NCBI GenBank assembly: GCA_003999685.1
Contig: CP021220.1
Coordinates: 1,364,001-1,428,000, forward strand
DNA: 64,000 nt
Direction: 5' to 3'
Source: Taiwanofungus camphoratus
Taxonomy: Eukaryota; Basidiomycota; Agaricomycetes; Polyporales; Taiwanofungaceae
A program made the translations under genes and the position numbers. The notes below the pieces were generated by a model. The model was not told the origin of the DNA. It saw only the letters and a list, made by a program, of their open reading frames with translations, and did no database searches. Shown here in pieces: positions 9,213 through 22,774 of this stretch (the first letter of the stretch is position 1; each line of letters begins with the position of its first letter).

Positions 9213-10258
9213 TCAGCCATTCGGTGTCTGATTCGCGCCCGTCTCCACCGGAGAGGGTGTCCCATCCTTCGTCGTCGCTGCCCCGGGTTCCTTCGTCTCC
9301 TCCCCGTTTCCCGACACCGAGTCTTTTGGAGGCGGCTGCACCTCTGTGTTCTCGTCTCCGCTCGTCCCAGACTCTGTTCTCCAGTTAAGCACCGCATTCC
9401 GTCTAGACTGCATATCCTCGTAAAAGTTGTTTGCTTCGTTCATCTTGTTCGCCTCAGCCTGTTTTGCATCAAGCCATCGCTGGAGCAGTTTGGCATTGTC
9501 TTTTGTCAATGTTTGATTTCGCTCTTCAATCTGACCGAGCTCCAGCTGCAATGTATTGATCTCGTCGTGTAGAATCTAAGAGGGCATGATAGACCATTGT
9601 CAAGACGTAAGAAACGAGGATAAGGTCATATACTTGCCTGTGCTGTCCGATCTTTCTCGGCCATCAGCTCATTATGCTGCTCGACCTTTCTCCGTAGAGC
9701 CGCAATCTCATCACGGGCTTGTCTTAGGTTCTCCGAATCAACCCGCGACAGTTCTTCCTTCTCCCGAAGGGTCTCGTTCATGGCAAGTAATCGTTGGGCA
9801 TTCTGTCCTTGCGTCTTGTAGACGGTGGCAAGCTCATCGCGCAGAGATGAAATCTGGGACTCTAAGGACGTGATATATGCCGCTCGAACAGGGTTGCTGA
9901 GGGGCTCTTGCCATGAATACTACCGATACAGCACGAGGAGAAGGCACGCACTCTTCGCCCGTCCCCGGCACGAAGACGGTCGAGCTGCTGGGATTGGCTC
10001 GTGCCGTTCCCATTGCACGCAGTAACGATGCATTCCGCTCCTTCAATAGCTTCGTCTGCTGTGCCAATCTGCGATCTTTTCAGCGTTTCAAATAAAAGCG
10101 CATCGCGATAGAATCAGGATGACGCTGCCAGTATCAGGCGGTGAACACGGGTGGGACGGATACATACATTGCTCGATGATGGACGCGTACGCCGTCTCCT
10201 TCGCATTGCGTTCGACGAGTCGGACTCGTAGTGCCTCTTGCCAAGCAGGCTCAGCCAT
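9213..10258 (-). CDS. ATG16: Autophagy protein 16 (coiled-coil partner of Atg12-Atg5)
   Basis: Atg16 dimerises through a coiled coil and binds the Atg12-Atg5 conjugate to direct Atg8 lipidation on the phagophore. The start at 10258 gives MAEPAWQEALRVRLVERNAK, matching the Atg5-binding helix (Trp then LxxRLxERN) at the family N-terminus. Next comes LAQQTKLLKERNASLLRAM, and the coiled coil ends in LELGQIEERNQTLTKDNAKL and LLQRWLDAKQAEANKMNEAN, the classic Atg16 C-terminal helix. A Pro/Thr/Gly-rich tail of about 60 residues follows. Several introns are inferred. No WD40 repeats are present, so this is the short fungal form. It is head to head with YPT7. Confidence 0.87.
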
Positions 10259-10456
10259 GATTTCTTGAGCGGATTCCTTGGGCTAGCGATGTGCGCTGCA
10301 AGCGACGGTGATCGTGGCAGGTACAAGGCGGTTTGGACGGAGCTCGAATGCGCCTATATCTCAGATTCGCTCAGCCGCCCAGGTAAGCACTTGGCACATC
10401 GCCTGTGCCATCTGACTCTCATACCTCTCCTCGTTTATTCTTGAACTTATTGCATA
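10259..10456. promoter_or_regulatory. Bidirectional promoter, ATG16 / YPT7
   Basis: Only 198 bases separate the two divergent start codons, so the genes must share promoter sequence. No single binding site is singled out. Confidence 0.6.
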
Positions 10457-11446
<990 letters not shown>

Positions 11447-12086
11447 GTGCCACAGACGCCAATTTGACGCCATCTTCACGACCTTGTTACCCTTTCTTTT
11501 TGAACGCTGTGTTGCCCACGATCGCCTTTCCTTAGGCCTTCCTGTTCTCCTGTTCACACTAATATACTGTTTCGAGCGTCGATTTCTGTCGTCAAGTTGT
11601 ACATTCGTATACGAGCTGCTATTTACCGTGTGGAATAGCATAGTGACATCCTTTTGGAGTCTGCTGGCCGCTGAGGCCATTCGGTCATTGGTTAGGACCA
11701 CTGGCAAGTGCCCTCGAGATATGGGCGTCAACATTGCTGCTAGTTTCCACCTACCTGGCTCGTCAACGGCTTCTTGTCTTCTGTAGAGCAAGCTCCGATG
11801 GCTGAAGCGTATCTACGATAGACATAGTGCAGCCCGACTAACGCTGGCCACAACTCGGAGACGGTCAGCGAGGCCTCACAAATCGAGTTTCCTGGGCTCC
11901 TCCGCGGGGAAGTGCCTGGCTCGGGTCCACTGCGGTTATAAACTACGCATACTGCATCAGAACGGCACTATTGATCTTTACACCCAGGCCTACCATTTCA
12001 TCAAGCTACGCAGCACCAAACCTGAGCTCTCCTTAGTATCTTCGCTCGCTCATAAGCAAATCTGTGGATATCATCGCGACTTCGAG
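11447..12086. other. Intergenic stretch between YPT7 and the OSBP gene
   Basis: Two long opposite open frames (11369-11791 minus, 11382-11786 plus) overlap each other and show no domain; both look accidental. An open stretch at about 11940-12086, in frame with the next gene, could add N-terminal codons to it, but no better start was found. Confidence 0.4.
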
Positions 12087-14820
12087 ATGCAGTACAACGC
12101 CTCCCCCAGAGCAGGCCTCCCACCTCCAGGAGCTGCAGGCGGTAGTATTATTTGTCAAGGGTGGGTACTTAAGAAGAGGAGGAAGAAAATGCAAGGTGTG
12201 TTCTCCTTGCTGATCCCGATTGCCCACCTTATAACAGTCTTTGCGTTTGCAGGGTTTGCCCGCCGTTACTTCACACTAAACCAGGCGGGACTATTCTCCT
12301 ACTCCTTCCAACCTGGTCAACCAAGCCGCGACCAGGTGCTTCTGACGCAAGCGGCTATTTCGACTGCACCTGGGCGGAGAGACATCCATATCGACTCTGG
12401 CAATGCGACTTTCCACATCAAATGCCTCAGCACGGATGACTTCAACATGTGGATGACGGCAATCCGGTAAGTCTTGCATCGCCTCGAGCTTGTGAGGAGT
12501 GGAGTGTTCATATCTATCACAGCAAATTTCTTGTACGTGATCGCGACACACCGACAATAGGTCGGCGGTCGTCTGTGAGGACGATGCCGCGAGGAGGACA
12601 GTACAACAGGATTGGTGTCCTCGTAGACGAAATGGGAAACGTGAGGCGTACGAATGTTTCAGTCCAATAAGTATCCTAATCTAGGTCTAGACAATTGCCG
12701 AATTGCAGAACGCATTCACCGCCTGGAACGAAGAGGAGGGCAAGAGAAAGTCGAGCAACTCCTACAGATCAAAGTCGGACAAGGACAGAAGAGAGAACGG
12801 TAAGGAGCACGGTGGTAGTGTACTAGGTATTTTCAAGAAAGGTAAGTCCTAGCGAATCTACTAACCTGTCAGGGCGTGATCATTAACAAGTTGCCAGTGA
12901 CCCCGCATCATCATCAACACACTACTCATGATTCTGCAACAGCAAGTATATCATCGGACTGTAGCAACTCCTCATCAACCTCCTCGTATCATCGGATACA
13001 AGCCGCTCTTGACGCGCTCAAACACCAGCATTCAGCGTTGCTTAAATCTTTCCCTATTTCAAGTCACCCATCCATCGACACTAGCATTCCTCCCTCACAC
13101 GGCGCTCATCTGTCGACCACCGCAGAGGAAGACGACAGGACACAAACGCCTACAACCAACCGGAGTGCTGGCGGAAAGATAACGAAGCGGATGTCGGGCT
13201 TCAGCTCCAACAGTGGTGGAGAAAGTAGTGTCTGGTACGACGCACAAGACGGCGAGGATGAGGGTGAGGGCGAGGACGAGAGCGAATTAGTGGCGGAAGG
13301 CGGCGAGGAGTTCGTGCTGGACCCCTCGCCGGAGGAGGAAACAAAGGGCAGCCAGCTCTTCGACGCGGATAGACAGAGCGCTACGAATACTGAGACGGCC
13401 TCGAGCGCGACGAGCACGGAGGTCGCAGCTGAGGACTCGGACGATTCGGATGAGTCAGAGGCGGAGCAGGCGGAAGATATCCTGGCCAGTCCTGGGAGTC
13501 CTAGCCACCAGGAGGTCGTGCGCCGGACACAGCTGCCCTCTGGTCCTGTGGGAGACGAAGGCAGCCTTTTCGCGGTGCTGAAGAAGAACGTTGGAAAAGT
13601 AACCCTCGTCATTTTGCATCATGTGATTTATTCTCATTCTTAAGAAGGATCTGTCTCAAGTCGCGCTGCCTATATCCTTCAACGAGCCGTTGACCCTTTT
13701 GCAGAAGATTGCGGAGGAGCTGGAGTATCTTGACATTCTTTCGCAGGCGACTCGGGCGAAGGATCCAGTGGAACGCATGTGTTTTGTTGCGGCATTTGCT
13801 GTATCAACCTACGCGAACACGAAATACCGAACGGGCCGTAAAGGATTGTAGGTACCTTCGATGATAATTCTTACGTTCGCGTTGTCGTTGACTTCTTGTG
13901 TTGAGTAACCCCATGCTGGCTGAGACCTTCGAAGAGTGTAGACTCAAATTTATCGCGGAGAAAGTCTCCCATAATCCAGTCATCTTGGCGTATCACGCTG
14001 AAGGTGAAGGTTGGGAACTCTACGCAACATATAGTGGTAAGACCAAATTTTGGGGTATGTAATCATTCTGAGAGACGATCATGGCTGGGATTCAAGCCTG
14101 TTTTTCCAGGAAAAAGTCTGGAGATTATACCACAAGGGACCATCCATCTGAAGATCGGAAACGAACACTACCAGTGGTCAGTGGTCTGTGGTCTGTAGAT
14201 GTCTTGTCCGCCTCATGAATAAGCCTACCAGGAAGAGACCGTCCTCGTTTATGAGGAACCTCATGATGGGTACGAAGTACTTAGAACATTGCGGCAAGAT
14301 GATCATCGAGAATACCACAAGTGGCAGGCGGTGCATTCTTGACTTCAAGGAAGGCGGATATTGGGGACCATCAAACGTGGTATCGGGCACCGTGCAATCG
14401 CCATCTGGCACTACCGATGCACAGTTGGAGGGCAAGTGGGACGAGCAAATGGCGCGAAAACTAGATTCGTCACACCTTCAGGTGCTTTGGCGTATATCGC
14501 CCTTTCCAAAGGATGCGCCGGAGTACTATGGCTTCACTTCATTCGGCATCACCTTGAACGAGATCACTCCCGATCTGGAGGGCCGACTGCCTCCCACAGA
14601 TTCTCGCCTGCGAACAGACATGAGAGCGCTGGAAGAGGGCGACATTGACCATGCAGAGGAGCAAAAGAGGCGAATAGAGGAGATGCAGCGAGACCGGCGG
14701 AGAAGTGGTGCCGACCGCAGACCGCGATGGTTCAAACAGGTCGGGGATGAGTGGATATATACGGGAGGATACTGGGAGAAGCGGGCTGAAGGCTGGAAAG
14801 GCATTGAACCTCTTTGGTGA
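12087..14820 (+). CDS. Oxysterol-binding protein family lipid-transfer protein (PH + ORD), Osh3-like
   Basis: OSBP-related proteins move sterol or phosphoinositide between the ER and other membranes. A PH domain follows the start: GWVLKKRRKKMQGFARRYFTLNQ... through FHIKCLSTDDFNMWMTAIR. A long acidic Ser-rich linker comes next, with a possible FFAT-like ER-targeting patch (SVWYDAQDGEDE). The ORD begins at ISFNEPLTLLQKIAEELEYL, and includes [33 protein letters not shown], shown here only in part by its motif NPMLAETFE. Instead of the usual EQVSHHPP fingerprint it has EKVSHNPV. It ends with KQVGDEWIYTGGYWEKR. About eight introns join in phase. The start is uncertain; a GOLD domain upstream, as in some Osh3 proteins, was not found. 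Confidence 0.85.
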
Positions 14821-15054
14821 TGCGGTCTTGCGATGTATAGGAGGTGGATTCAATGGTGGAGTAGATCATCAATGTTACATGTACTGTATTTTCTAATCAT
14901 CTCGCTATTGCGGCACGGACGCGACCGGGGACGCCAGTCGATCGAGGGTATCACGTGTACGATCGCGAATCGGCAAATTTGACGAGCTCGCGAACTCGCT
15001 ATACCGCGTTCGCATAGGACGTCTCTGAAGCAAAGGCGTCTCGCGGGGGGAACC

Positions 15055-18000
15055 ATGTCTGGTGGCGTTGCACTCAGAAGATGGAGCGTCTCAACCCTCG
15101 CTGCGAAGGCTCCTCAAACTAGGACTTTGGCGACTCACGCTTCTCCACCTGAGAAGGATTGTTCATCTATCACACCGCCGTACTCTCAGTTGCAGAGAAA
15201 GCTTGCTCTTGTGCGACAAGTACTTGGAGGCCGGCCGTTGACTTTAGCCGAGAAGATTCTCTACAGCCACATCACAGATCCCGCAAAGGTTGATGGAGGT
15301 CTCAAACGAGGGGAGACTTATCTGCAGCTCAGTCCGGAGAGAGTGGCGATGCAGGATGCTTCAGCACAGTATGCACTTGATGGACTTACGTATTGATGTC
15401 CCTTTCTGAGATCACTGTTATCTCGTATAGGATGGCACTGTGAGCGTACAATTTCTATCAACTGTAGTATCTCTGTTCGCTTATGTGCATACCTCAGTTT
15501 ACAATTCATGAGCGCTGGAATGACGAGATGCGCTGTTCCTGCTAGCATACACTGTGATCATCTTATTCAAGCAGTCAATGGTGCAGAGTCAGATCTTCAG
15601 GTAACTAGCCAATCTTTAGAGTAGATGCAAAACTCATCCTTACACCCGAAAGCGGTCCATCATCTCCAACAAAGAAGTTTTTGACTTTTTGGAGAGTGCG
15701 GCTCGCAAGTATGGAATCGAGTTCTGGAAGCCTGGCTCGGGAATAATTCACCAGATCGTGCTGGAGAACTATGCTGCTCCAGGAATGCTCATGTCAGTCA
15801 GGTAGCTATGAAAGTAGATCTATATTGACAACATGCACACCTAGGCTAGGTACAGGTAATTGACTCCCAAGCCCAATGCCTAGTAATCAGTTTCATTTAT
15901 ACTTTCTTAGATTCGCACACTCCCAATGCCGGTGGGCTCGGAATGCTCGCCATTGGTGTAGGCGGCGCTGATGCAGTCGATGCACTGACTGGCACACCTT
16001 GGGAATTGAAGGCTCCTCACATTGTTGGTGAGCCAGGGTGACGTGTCGTAGTAAGATTGTAATGGCTAAGGAGATTTTCGCAGGCGTTAAGTTGACTGGA
16101 AACCTCGGCGGGTGGGCTACACCTAAGGACCTAATTCTGCATTTGGCTGGGAAGCTCACTGTCCGGGTGAGTCAGGATTCGAGCCAATGAAACTACCTGT
16201 ATACTAAGGCTTCGGATCTCAAGGGGGGCACAGGCCGCATTCTGGAGTACTTTGGTCCTGGTGTATTCAACCAATCGTGTACTGGTCAGTCACTAAGCAT
16301 GCACCTTCTGCCTGTGGTTTGATAGTATTTCCCCTCTAGGCCTCGCCACGGTCGCGAACATGGGAGCTGAAATGGGCGCCACGACCTCGACATTCCCCTA
16401 CACACCAAGCATGCGGTCGTATCTCTTCGCAACCGGGCGCGCGCCTGTAGCCCGTGCCGCCGACGAGGCTGCCTCCGCAGGATTCCTCGCTGCAGACGAG
16501 GGCTCCGAGTACGACGAAGTCATCGAGATTGTGAGTCGTGGCCCAAAGTCGGCTAACCGAGTGGGATGAATGCGAACCTTTATGCCATACCCTTGTAGAA
16601 CTTGTCCGACCTTGAGCCGACCGTCAATGGGCCGTTCACGCCGGACCTGGCGACGCCGCTGTCGAAGTTTGGGTCATTTGTGAAGGAGCAGGGATGGAAG
16701 GACGAAATTTCTGCGGGACTCATCGGGTCATGTACTAACAGCTCATATGAGGACATGGTAGGTATTCTCTTATGAATTCGCGTACAGCATAATATTGACA
16801 TGATGGTTCAGACTAGCGTCGCCGATCTTGCCAAACAAGCTAATGCTGCTGGGCTCACCGTGAAGGCAAGCCGGGTCATGAAGCCTTCAACGCTCCACCT
16901 CTGATTTCTTCATCTCGCAGATTCCCTTCCTCTGTACCCCAGGTTCTGAACAGATTCGTGCGACCATGGAGCGTGATCAAGTCACAGACGCGCTGCAGGG
17001 TGTCGGTGCAGTGGTACTGGCAAATGCGTGCGGGCCCTGTATTGGTCAAGTACGTGTTTCTATGCTTATATAGAGTCACGTTCAAACCTCCTGAATGCAA
17101 GAATAGTGGAAACGGGACGATAAGAAGGGTGAGGAGAACGGTGAGTCAATTTCCAGCACGTCCATGCCGTATTTACTCAGATCTTGCCATTCAGCCATTC
17201 TGACATCCTTCAACCGGTGCGCTGTTACTAGCTCACCAGAACGGCAAGGCTGACAGCATTTGTTGCTAGGAACTTCAAGTCTCGCAACGACGGCAACCGC
17301 CTGACAATGAACTTTCTCGCATCACCCACCATCGTCACCGCAATGGCGTTCTCAGGAAAGCTCTCCTTCAATCCAATGACAGACAGCATCCCTCTCTCCT
17401 CCGGCGAATCGTTCAAGTTCTCGCCGCCAAGGGGACAGGACCTCCCGTCGGCAGGATTCACTTCGGGAGAGACAACGTTTTACCCTAGACCGACGCCTGA
17501 GCCTGAGCCGGAGACGGAGGTGATCATCAAGTCAGACTCACAACGCCTAGAACTGCTAGAACCCTTCCCCAGTCATTTCGGTAAAGGGAGCGGGAACGAT
17601 AGAGGGTTGGAACTGCCTAGCCTGAAAATCCTTATGAGAGTGCGGGGCAAGTGCACGACTGACCACATCTCCGCTGCTGTGAGTCTCGTTCAAAGCCGAT
17701 ATCCACATTCATGACTGACTTGGCAACTGCCAGGGTCCGTGGCTGAAGTATAAGGGTCATCTAACCAATATCTCTGAGAATCTTCGTGCGTATGCCATTT
17801 TCCTCCGACAAAATTGATACCCTCATCTCTTGTGTCAGTTATCACTGTTTGCATTCTTCCTCATGCTGCCTGAGACCTAGACCAACCTTTGATTGCAGGC
17901 TACGAATGATGAAGGGGGCGACGTCAACGTAGCGTTTGACCATGACCATGAACCTTCACAGAGCAAGATGGACACCATCCCAAGTATAGCGAAGCGTCTA

Positions 18001-18508
18001 AAGGCACGCAAGCAACCATGGGCTTTGGTTGTTGACGAAAACTACGGTGAGGGCAGCGCACGCGAGCATGCCGCCTTGCAGCCCCGTTTTTATGGTCAGT
18101 CATTTCGATCACTTCGACAGCGCAGTATCGCCAACATCCATTCAGGCTGTGCAATGATCGTTGCGCGCTCGTTTGCTCGCATACATGAGACAAATCTCAA
18201 AGTTTGTATCTCTTTTCCGCATGTATGAGCATGAAATACTCACGTGTCCTCCATAGAAACAAGGCATTTTACCTTTGTGGCTCGCTGACAAGGCGGACTA
18301 TTCTCGTATCGGCGCCGGCGATGTAGTGGAGACGATTGGTCTTGCTGATCTTCTGACTGGCGTACCGAACGCGAGCATAAAGCTGAGAGTCTCTACTCGC
18401 AATGGCGACATTTTTGAGATTCCGACCAGGCACACAATGTCTAGCGATCAGTTAAAGTGGTTACGAGCCGGTTCAGCATTGAATCATATCCGCTCTCAGA
18501 TCAATTAG
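15055..18508 (+). CDS. ACO2: Aconitate hydratase, mitochondrial, ACO2-like
   Basis: Aconitases isomerise citrate to isocitrate with a [4Fe-4S] cluster; fungal Aco2 enzymes also act as homocitrate dehydratase in lysine synthesis. A presequence rich in Arg and Ser ([18 protein letters not shown]) points to mitochondria. Conserved parts are [49 protein letters not shown] (first cluster Cys), [11 protein letters not shown] (the other two Cys), and [17 protein letters not shown]. The last of these, with Gln-Pro-Arg-Phe-Tyr and following [17 protein letters not shown], is closer to the ACO2 type than to canonical ACO1, so the symbol is an inference. About twelve introns are inferred; full length is near 790 residues. 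It is convergent with MSH1. Confidence 0.87.
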
Positions 18509-18583
18509 ATACTATGGTTGGATTCATTATAGGGATTGTGAATTCTCATGATGACACGTACGTTACTGCAATGATATTCGTAT

Positions 18584-21500
18584 TCAAGATTGTTTTGGGA
18601 TTGTTAGTGATTGCCCCAACTTCTGTAGCTCATCCGAAATTCTCGTCTCGTCTGCCCTTCGCTCTTTCAGCCAAGACAGCGTCGACTGTGCAACACCCAC
18701 TGCGGATTCGGGCATTCCAGCAAGTTGTGCTACCTTGAGGCCATGACTGTCACGGTTTACCCCGGATCTCAAGCGATGAGAATATGAGAAGTAACCATCC
18801 TACACGAACGATTTGGGGACTTTATATGCAGAGCAATTGACATGCTTACCTGGGTTTCATCCACATCCGTGCAGTAGAAACTTACATCCGAGAATGCACC
18901 TTGACCTCTGTGATCACTTGTGCATCCTAGCATGTCAGAGAGCTCGTGGAAGTGAGTCGCAAAAAGGGTCCGACACCGGTTGTTGGAAACTAAGTGGTGT
19001 ACGGTGGCAAATGCGATAGCCAACCCATCAAGAACAGTCGTCCCCCTGCCGACCTCATCCATAATCACCTATAGTAATTAGTATTCTCAGTGAGACCTTC
19101 CAGATCATCAGGAAGTTTAAGACTTGCTAGACTATTGGGTGTGGCACGTCGAAGAATTTCGCTTGTTTCCATCATCTCAACCATGAACGTACTACGGTTG
19201 CGAAACAGGTCATCTTTGGCTCCTATTCGGGAGAAAACTCTATCCACAATTCCTATCTCCGCAGCGTCTGCCGGGACAAAGGAACCGGTCTGAGCAAGGA
19301 TCGCAATAAGGGCCGTCTGGCGCAGAAAAGTAGACTTTCCAGCCATATTAGGGCCGGTGATAATGTGCAAATACGAGCTTGGCGAGAGAGATATGGAATT
19401 TGGGGTGAAAGTCCTCCCAGCTGTCAACAACCCGAGCTCGACGGTAGGATGCCGACCATTCACTACATGGTACGAAGGGCTGCAATAAAATTTGAGAGTA
19501 AGATAATAATATACATAGGATAAGCTTACTCGTCTTTGAGAATAGGCCTCACGAAGTTCATCTCATCAGCGAGTTGTGCAAACGCGACGGTAACGTCCAG
19601 CTCATCAAGGATGCGCGCATTTTTCCGGAGGTCCCCAGCGCGCAAGTTGACCTCGAGAAGATCATTAGTACGTCAGAAATCTGTGATAGTAAGAGGGCAG
19701 ATAATGCACCTCGATACGCAGTGTCTCAAATGCATCTCTTTCAGCAGTATAAATAGCTGTGACTGTATCGACTATTTGTGCGCCGAGCTGAGACCAGTCC
19801 TGAGATCAAAGGATGGAGTGAATGGAAATTTGATGTCATATCCAGTATGTCAAGGATACTCACTTGATGGAAGAACGTATTGGTGGAATTGCTTTCCGAT
19901 ATTGGGAGGAAAAGGGGAGATCTTTTGAGTTTACTCGAGTCACGCTTTCCCCTCCCGACATGGACATGCATTCCGTGACCTGGAGACGACCGTAGAGTGA
20001 GTGAGGGTGCATCTATGACGAGGACGTCAATGGCTAAGTCTGCATCATAAAATCTGACCTTACCATATGTGGACTGAAGATGACGCTCAAGTTTCTCTCT
20101 ACGGGCAAGGAGCTGCTTCAAAGTTTCATGCAAGTTTGCTAAATGTTCTGAAAACCTGTGGACACATCCTTAAAAGCTGCAGGAGAGAGTATTGTTGGTG
20201 GAAACTCACTCAGGTTTTATGGTCCAATTGTCGCCTCCAAAAGTGTTTTTCGTATATCGTGTTGGTATTGAAGAAGTTATCATAACTTCCTCCGCCTCCG
20301 CCTCTGCTTCTGAATAGCCCAATTCGAGAGAGCCTTCAGTCGTAGTTGTGTCGGTACGCACGATTGCCGTATCTATCTTGCTAGCAAGTTCGTGCAGGTC
20401 GCTCATTCTGCGCATGAGAGCGTCAAGACTAGCCCACTCTTCGTCTTCGAGACAACTGCGTTCCTGTCTCTCCATGTCTTTTTCTAGCCCGACACGGTTC
20501 CTAATGGATGTCCATGTATCGATCGTGCTGCAGATAGCCGACAAGTCGCTCGGTTGACCACGCCCCAGGAGAAACTTCTGCACTATACGAGTCGCATCCT
20601 CGACGTCACCAAGGGCTTGCACGAGATCTTCTCGCAAAAATTGCCTGGAACGAAAAAAAGCTACTAGCGATTGACGGGCATTGATTTCACGGACTGAGGT
20701 ACTTGGTGAACCTATATGGATGAGGATTCATTAAGAATAACCTTCGTCCATATAACACAACGGACGGACAGGATGAGACACTCACACAGCCACCGGGCAA
20801 GCAAGCGGGTTCCGCTGCTCGTCACAGTGCGCTTGACGACACTCAGCAGACTGCCTGTGGATCCGCCATCGCTCAGGCCCTCGCGAATTTCGAGGGACTT
20901 GAGTGTATGTGCATCGATCTGCATTCTTCCACTGGAGGTCTCTCTGCTAGGAGAGGACAGAAGAGGCATGTGTTCCAAGAGGTTTGCACGCATAAAGGCA
21001 GTGAGCAATTTGACGGCGTCAACCTCAGGACCGGTTAGCATAGACTCAGTGAAAGCGCTGGAAGCATTCGATGTCAAGTCATCAGAATCCGAACTATTAT
21101 CTGCGAAGTGCGGGGGTATGTCGGCTGAACCAGTAAGTGAAAAGTAGGATGTAAAGCATCCCTCCTCAGCAATTGCTGAGCGCACAGGATGCGACTCTTC
21201 CGACATATTCTCCCTGTCGAGGACAATCTCTCGAGCGCCGATCCGCACCAGCTCGTCTCGCAGACCTTCATAAGTAGTGTTCTTCGTGAAGAATTCTCCT
21301 GTAGACACGTCAATCCACGCAAGGCCTACAAGTTCCGAAAGTGTATTTTCAGAGCCTCCTGTGCATGAACCTTGAGACACGACAGAGAGAAGGTAGTTGT
21401 TTTCGTAAGGGTTTAGGAAAGGTTCATCGATGAGCGTTCCTGGTGTTACAATGCGGACCACACGCCTGTCGAACCCTCCCTTCGCTCCCAGTACTGGAGA

Positions 21501-22540
21501 GCGAGGGAACTCTTCGCACATGGCAACGAATCGCTTTTGGTTTTGAACCAGTACTTTCAAATACTTATTCAAATGCATGAGAGGAAAGCCGCACATCCAT
21601 ATGCGCTGACCATCCCATGTTCTTTGAGTCAACTTGATATTCAAGAGGCGGGATACCTCCATTGCCTGATCAAAGTAGGACTACATGAACAAAACACCGA
21701 CTGAATTAGTTAATCACGATCCGACCTATCAAGGAGTACTAACCTCGTAGAACTGACCGACACGAGTGAGTAGAATGCAGTGAGGAAACTTGGCAAGGTT
21801 GTCAAGAATTTCTGTCGCTAGAGCATTCTTGGGTTGAGCCTGTATGGCCGATTCTGTTCGTTCCTCGAGTCAACTTTCTATATTTTGCGGCAACATCAAG
21901 CCTATTGTACCTGTAGCGCTCTCAGAAGCCCCTTCAGTCTTGCGTCTGCGCCCCCGTCGAGGTTTTTTCTCAGGCTCTGCTCGCGGAAGCAGGATATCCT
22001 CAGACTGTGCAACTGTAGACACAGTTGCCTCTGCGAAGGTCTTACATTCTGTCTCAGACTCGTGCTCACTTCGAAGTTCAGTCGAAGCTCTCAAAGGCGC
22101 CCCAGAAGCTTGAAGTACATGCTCAGCATGATCAACAATGTGTAACGTTGGTGTTTTGGTATTCGAAGACACTGCTCAGATCAGGATTGATGCGGAATTC
22201 ATCAGAACTGTATATTGAGGTTCGTATAAATATGCGCACGTCTAGACAAAGTGGGGGTATAACTTTTGGAAGCGCTACCAGAGTCCTCGAGTCCACCATG
22301 CCATTCACCAAGAGGAGAGGTAAGACTTCCATCAGGCTGAAGTAGAGCCTTCGGCAACTCAGCATACTTCTTTTTGGTCACCGTCCGCTTTTTCCGCGTT
22401 TTTACAGCATCGCTCGTTTCGCCGACTGTGTATACAGGGTGACATGTCTTGAATCCCCGGCGAGCACTAGATGCACGGAGGGCGGGTTGTCGGACCAGCA
22501 TAGTTGAAACATTGTAGGTTGTTCGTAACGAAGCAACCAT
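18584..22540 (-). CDS. MSH1: Mitochondrial DNA mismatch-repair ATPase, MutS homolog
   Basis: MSH1 keeps mitochondrial DNA stable. The N-terminus ([19 protein letters not shown], many Arg and Ser, no acid) looks like a mitochondrial presequence. A basic linker ([10 protein letters not shown]) precedes the mismatch-recognition domain, read as [15 protein letters not shown]; this keeps the Phe and Glu of the MutS F-x-E motif in the related form GQFYE. The core has [20 protein letters not shown]. The ATPase shows Walker [25 protein letters not shown], signature-like [13 protein letters not shown], Walker [11 protein letters not shown] and FATHFHEL. It ends IPKQS. Over ten introns are inferred, and the length is about 950 residues. 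A second in-frame Met lies at 22501. Its 3' end is only 75 bases from that of the aconitase gene. Confidence 0.9.
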
Positions 22541-22774
22541 AAGCTATGAAAATCCAGAAGAGGAGTCACCCGACACCCAAGTATATAACTAGGACGATAG
22601 AGAGGGGATAAAGAGACGTACAAGACGCAAAGCAGTGTCGCAGAACCGAAATTCTGAGCCGAGGACCCGCCACAGCAGAGCCAAAGAGAGGAGCGGAGTT
22701 TCAAGCAGGTTTCAAGGGCACCAAACTTGCCTCAACCAAAATCGAAGTTATCCCAGACATATCTCGTCCACAGC
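22541..22774. promoter_or_regulatory. Bidirectional promoter, MSH1 / CDC11
   Basis: The two start codons lie 234 bases apart and point away from each other. No specific element is identified. Confidence 0.5.

Noticed and set aside
9135-9572. 145-codon plus-strand frame behind a TATA-like box at about 9105
   Set aside because: It is antisense to the conserved ATG16 C-terminal helix, is Arg/Leu-rich by composition and has no family motif.
13106-13612. 168-codon Ser-rich minus frame
   Set aside because: Antisense image of the acidic Ser-rich linker of the OSBP-family protein.
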